Part shown: piece by piece, positions 61,080 through 64,000 of the stretch
Layout of the letters: each line of letters starts with the position of its first letter
Numbering within the stretch: the stretch's first letter is position 1
NCBI RefSeq assembly: GCF_003330765.1
Contig: NZ_CP024903.1
Coordinates: 868,001-932,000, forward strand
DNA: 64,000 nt
Origin: Burkholderia pyrrocinia
Lineage (GTDB): Bacteria > Pseudomonadota > Gammaproteobacteria > Burkholderiales > Burkholderiaceae
Direction of reading: 5' to 3'
Notes under the pieces: generated by a model
What the model was told of the DNA's origin: nothing
The model's input: only the letters and a program-made list of their open reading frames with translations
The model's database searches: none
Position numbers and translations under genes: made by a program

Positions 61080-62138
61080 TCACGCGATCTTGCGCAGATA
61101 CCCTTGTTGCCCGCCGTTCCGGTTTGGCGCGAAACCATTGGCTGCCAGGGTTTCTTCCGTGGTGTCGTAGAACACGCCGATCTTGCTGATCTCGCGCGCC
61201 TCCCTGGCCGTGGCGATCGGCCGGCCGAACTCGCGCGAGATGCGCACCAGTTGCTCGATCTGCGCGGCGGTGCCGATCTTGGCCGTGCGCGACTGGTTCC
61301 ACAGGTTGTCCTCGGTGCCCGTGCGCACGTGAAGGCCCATCGCGATACCCATCATGTTCACCGGCAGCACGTTGAGCACGGAGCTTTCCACCGTCAGTAC
61401 CGCGCCGTCGGGCACGGCGCGCACGAAATTGGCGAGGCTGTAGAGGTTGGGCGCATCCATGCCGCCGCCGATGGCCACCCAGTTCATAACCAGCGGGCCC
61501 TTGTAGATACCGCGACGGATCAGCCGCTCCACCGATTCGAAGCTGTTGATGTTGTAGCACTGGAATGCGCTCTGGATGCCCGCGGCCGTCAGGCGCCGGA
61601 CATGCTCCTCGACCCATCCGGGCTGCGCCGGTACCGTCATCTCCTTGTACGCGTTGAACACCGCCGGGTCTTCCATCGACGTGCCCTTGATGTCGCGCGC
61701 ATCGAATTGCTCCAGGACATTCATCTGCGACGTGTTGACCGTCACCGTTACCTGGTCGGGCTTGGGGTCCAGATCGGCCAGCATGTGGCGCGTGTCGTCC
61801 GACAGCCACTTGGCTGCCGCGCCTTCGGTCTCCGGCGCGAAACTGATGGAGCCGCCCACCTGGATGATCATCTCCGGCACGCGTGCCCGCACCCCGGCGA
61901 TGAGTTCGTTGAACTTCGACAGACGCTTGCTTCCCTTGCCGTCCAGCTCGCGCACGTGCAGATGCAGCACCGTCGCGCCTGCGTTGTAGCAGTCCACGGC
62001 CCTCTGGATTTGATCTTCCATCGTGACGGCGATTTCCTCCGGGAAGTCCGACGGCAGCCACGACGGCGCATAGGGCGCGGCCGTGATGATCAGCGGCTGC
62101 TGGTTTTCGGGGAACAGGTGTCCGTCGAGAAAGTTCAT
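61080..62138 (-). CDS. Beta-keto acid cleavage enzyme (BKACE, DUF849)
   Basis: A 352-residue zinc TIM-barrel enzyme of the BKACE family (3-keto-5-aminohexanoate cleavage type). These enzymes condense a beta-keto acid with acetyl-CoA and split it to acetoacetate plus a new acyl-CoA. The zinc His pair is H59-x-H61 (VLHLHVRELDGKGS). The family C-terminal block GLHVRTGTEDN is present, as is QVGGSISFAPE. AGGAG precedes the ATG. It is divergent from an AraC regulator across 197 bp. It could act on dehydrocarnitine, 3-keto-adipate-like or other keto acids. Confidence 0.92.
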   Translation of the reverse strand: MNFLDGHLFPENQQPLIITAAPYAPSWLPSDFPEEIAVTMEDQIQRAVDCYNAGATVLHLHVRELDGKGSKRLSKFNELIAGVRARVPEMIIQVGGSISFAPETEGAAAKWLSDDTRHMLADLDPKPDQVTVTVNTSQMNVLEQFDARDIKGTSMEDPAVFNAYKEMTVPAQPGWVEEHVRRLTAAGIQSAFQCYNINSFESVERLIRRGIYKGPLVMNWVAIGGGMDAPNLYSLANFVRAVPDGAVLTVESSVLNVLPVNMMGIAMGLHVRTGTEDNLWNQSRTAKIGTAAQIEQLVRISREFGRPIATAREAREISKIGVFYDTTEETLAANGFAPNRNGGQQGYLRKIA

Positions 62139-62301
62139 GGCGTGTCTCCTGGGTAAAAGGAATGGATGGTGGTGATTTGAATTGGATTCAGGGCATTACT
62201 TCGCCGGCAACGCCCGCATGAACCGGCTTTGCCGCGTCAGGTATCGGGGATCGGATTCACACCAAAAGAATATCGCCGCGAGTTAGACTCCTATGTATTA
62301 T

Positions 62302-62330
62302 TTGGGACATTGGATGTCTAAATTGGGACA
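62302..62330 (+). promoter_or_regulatory. Direct repeats, candidate AraC-type binding site
   Basis: TTGGGACA occurs at 62302-62309 and again at 62323-62330, exactly 21 bp apart (two helical turns), directly before the AraC start. GACATTGGATGTC (62306-62318) also forms an inverted repeat. Tandem repeats at 21-bp phase are typical of AraC-family sites. It may serve both autoregulation and the divergent BKACE gene. Confidence 0.6.
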
Positions 62331-62335
62331 CTACC

Positions 62336-63340
62336 ATGCAGCGATCCATGCTCACGATCCGGAGCGCAAGCCTGACGGGCTATACGGATCTCGCACGCGA
62401 TGTCGGACTCGATCCCGCGCGCATGTTGCGCAAGGTCGGGTTGAGCGCGCGCGATCTGGTCGATCCCGATGCTCCGATCAGTACTTTTGCGGTTCGCGAA
62501 CTGCTGGAAAGCAGTGCCGCGGCGGCAAACGTGGAAGATTTCGGGTTGCGACTGGCAATGAGCCGGCGGCTGTCCAACCTGGGACCGATCAGCGCTGTCA
62601 TGAGTGAAGCGCCTACGGCTCGAGAGTCTCTCGAGAGCCTGTGTCGTTACATCCGCTTGATCAATGCTTCGCTGCTGACCCGTATCGAAGACTATGGCGA
62701 TGCCGTATTGATTCGCGAGAACATCCTGGTGGACGACAAGCGTTCGGTGCGACAGTCCATCGAGATGGCCGTCGGCGTACTCTACCGGAGCATCGGGGAA
62801 CTCCTGGGGCCGGGCTGGCGGCCGCGAAGCGTCTGCTTCGAGCACCGTCCGCCGAATGGTGCGACCTGCCACAAGGCCTTTTTCGGATTGGCCGTCGAAT
62901 TCAATTCCAGCTTCAACGGCATCGTGTGTCACGCGAAGGATCTGGCGGCGTATCGGCCTGCCCGAGATTCCCGGATGGCGCTTTATGCTCGCCGCTTTCT
63001 GGATCAGGCTTTGTCAGGCGCTCATGACAGTGCCACGCATACGATTCGGCAAGTGATTGTCGCGATGTTGTCCAATGGCCGCTGCACGGCCGACCAGGTG
63101 GCGAGACACCTCGCCATGGATCGTCGTACTTTGCATCGGCGTCTGGCCGCGGAGGAAACGAGCTTTTCGGCGCTGCTTCAGGTTGTCCGGAGCGAACTCG
63201 CGTCTCGACAGATCCGGGATAGCGATCGCTCGCTCGCCGAACTGGCGGATCTGCTCGGTTTTTCCAGCCCAAGCGCATTTGCCTTCTGGTTCAGGAAACA
63301 CTTTGGAACGACGGTTTCAAAGTGGAGAGAGGCTCGATAG
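62336..63340 (+). CDS. AraC-family regulator (OruR-like)
   Basis: A 334-residue regulator with an arabinose-binding-type N-terminal domain (about 10-190; LRLAMSRRLSNLGPISAVM) and a C-terminal AraC helix-turn-helix (QVARHLAMDRRTLHRRLAAEETSF; SLAELADLLGFSSPSAFAFWFRKHFGTTVSKW). The DNA is lower in GC than the window average. No ribosome-binding site precedes the ATG at 62336, so it may be poorly translated or leaderless; a second ATG lies at 62348. It is divergent from the BKACE gene, its likely target. The next gene is a convergent paralogue. Confidence 0.9.
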   Translation: MQRSMLTIRSASLTGYTDLARDVGLDPARMLRKVGLSARDLVDPDAPISTFAVRELLESSAAAANVEDFGLRLAMSRRLSNLGPISAVMSEAPTARESLESLCRYIRLINASLLTRIEDYGDAVLIRENILVDDKRSVRQSIEMAVGVLYRSIGELLGPGWRPRSVCFEHRPPNGATCHKAFFGLAVEFNSSFNGIVCHAKDLAAYRPARDSRMALYARRFLDQALSGAHDSATHTIRQVIVAMLSNGRCTADQVARHLAMDRRTLHRRLAAEETSFSALLQVVRSELASRQIRDSDRSLAELADLLGFSSPSAFAFWFRKHFGTTVSKWREAR

Positions 63341-63359
63341 CGCGCTACGGCGGCGAGTG

Positions 63360-64000
63360 CTACACGGGTTGCGCCGGCTCCCATGCGAGCCCCACCGGCT
63401 CGACGTCGCCCGTGGTGGAAGCCGCGGCCTTCGATGCGCGTGCCGATCGGGGAGAGGCGGCGGGTGGGTCGAGGTGTTCGTTGCGCCACTGGCTCGGCGG
63501 CTTGCCGAACTCGGCGCCGAACCAGCGCGAGAACGCGCTGGATTCCGAAAAGCCCAGCAGTTCGCCGATATCGGACATTGAATGACGCGGCTGGGCCAGA
63601 TACCGCTTCGCGTGCGACGCCCGGATCTCGTTCAGGAGAACGGAGAACCGCTGTCCGGTCTGTTCGAGCTGGCGTTGCAGCGTGCGCGGCGTCAGGCCCA
63701 GCCGGAAACTGACGGGCTCGATCGCGCCCTGGCCGTGCGGCAATAGCACGTGAATGGTGCGGCGTACGTTGTCGGCGAGCGATTCCGGGTTGTAGCGCGG
63801 CTGCAGGTCGAGCAGTTCCTTGGCGTAGCGCGCGAGATGCGCGTCGGCCAGCGGGTTTGCGCGGTCGAGATCCTGCCGGGCCAGCACAATGCCGTCGAAT
63901 TCACTATCGAACTCGACGTGCCGTCCGAAGAAGCGACGATGTACCTCGAGGCTCGCGGGCGCGGCGTGCGCGAAATGCACGCTGCGGGGCATGTATTGCG
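63360..64000 (-). CDS. AraC-family regulator, 5' end outside window
   Basis: The frame runs to base 64000 without a start; the Met at 63992 is internal (QYMPRSVHFAHAAPASL). About 213 C-terminal residues are visible: the end of an OruR-like effector domain (HRRFFGRHVEFDSEFDGIVLARQDL) and the AraC DNA-binding domain (SFRLGLTPRTLQRQLEQTGQRFSVLL; SMSDIGELLGFSESSAFSRWFGAEFG). It is a paralogue of the neighbour at 62336, arranged tail to tail with 19 bp between the stops. It has an unusual Ala/Ser-rich tail of about 35 residues after the helix-turn-helix. Confidence 0.9.
   Translation of the reverse strand, partial: QYMPRSVHFAHAAPASLEVHRRFFGRHVEFDSEFDGIVLARQDLDRANPLADAHLARYAKELLDLQPRYNPESLADNVRRTIHVLLPHGQGAIEPVSFRLGLTPRTLQRQLEQTGQRFSVLLNEIRASHAKRYLAQPRHSMSDIGELLGFSESSAFSRWFGAEFGKPPSQWRNEHLDPPAASPRSARASKAAASTTGDVEPVGLAWEPAQPV

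Noticed and set aside
1..64000. CRISPR arrays, tRNA or rRNA genes, insertion sequences, prophage
   Set aside because: No regularly spaced repeats, no tRNA-like cloverleaf or rRNA sequence, and no transposase, integrase or phage gene was seen on either strand.

Overview
The window is high-GC DNA with dense, single-exon bacterial genes. It carries Burkholderia hallmarks: two OmpC-like trimeric porins, DUF4148 and DUF3331 proteins, a YXWGXW-type protein, and many LysR, AraC and LuxR regulators. The best guess is Burkholderia sensu stricto (cepacia-complex-like). The accessory catabolic content suggests a secondary chromosome, but that is inference. I see no rRNA, tRNA, CRISPR array, insertion sequence or phage.

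Layout. 1-4.0 kb: edge LysR gene, short-chain dehydrogenase, YpfJ-type zinc metallopeptidase, and an LpxL-like acyltransferase with a TTG start. 4.2-12.9 kb: an amine or amino-acid catabolic regulon made of LuxR regulator, aldehyde dehydrogenase, class III aminotransferase, APC permease, DUF3156 protein, AraC regulator and porin. Four of its transcription units share a 16-bp upstream motif. 13.0-18.0 kb: a sugar-type ABC importer (binding protein plus two permeases, no ATPase) behind a perfect 22-bp palindrome, a LacI regulator, and a PI-PLC-like gene. 18.1-22.0 kb: small genes, a ferredoxin-reductase remnant, LysE exporter, GNAT, and an Old Yellow Enzyme preceded by an ArsR gene with a candidate operator. 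22.2-26.3 kb: secreted hydrolase, patatin, and a cupredoxin-metallophosphoesterase pair. 26.5-34.3 kb: a binding-protein-less ABC system with a fused permease, an RpiR regulator, gamma-glutamyltransferase and a dicarboxylate/amino-acid symporter.

34.3-43.4 kb: DUF3331, type II NADH dehydrogenase with a TetR gene across a 14-bp palindrome, and soxR divergent from an RND efflux operon. The efflux promoter has the 19-bp spacer and palindrome expected for SoxR. 43.6-53.3 kb: NCS1 permease, SDR, LysR, MHS-type MFS transporter, isochorismatase-like hydrolase, amidohydrolase, LuxR regulator and an NTF2-like secreted protein. 53.3-59.1 kb: a long noncoding stretch, a frameshifted YXWGXW gene, a strongly expressed porin with two terminators, rnk, DUF4148, a CBS protein and ribA. 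59.1-64 kb: acyl-CoA ligase, a BKACE-family enzyme, and two AraC regulators facing each other, one cut by the window edge.

The most interesting points are the shared motif tying 4.2-11.7 kb into one putative regulon, the SoxR-type promoter, the LacI-type palindrome, the receptor-less ABC system, and the orphan acyl-CoA ligase/BKACE pathway.
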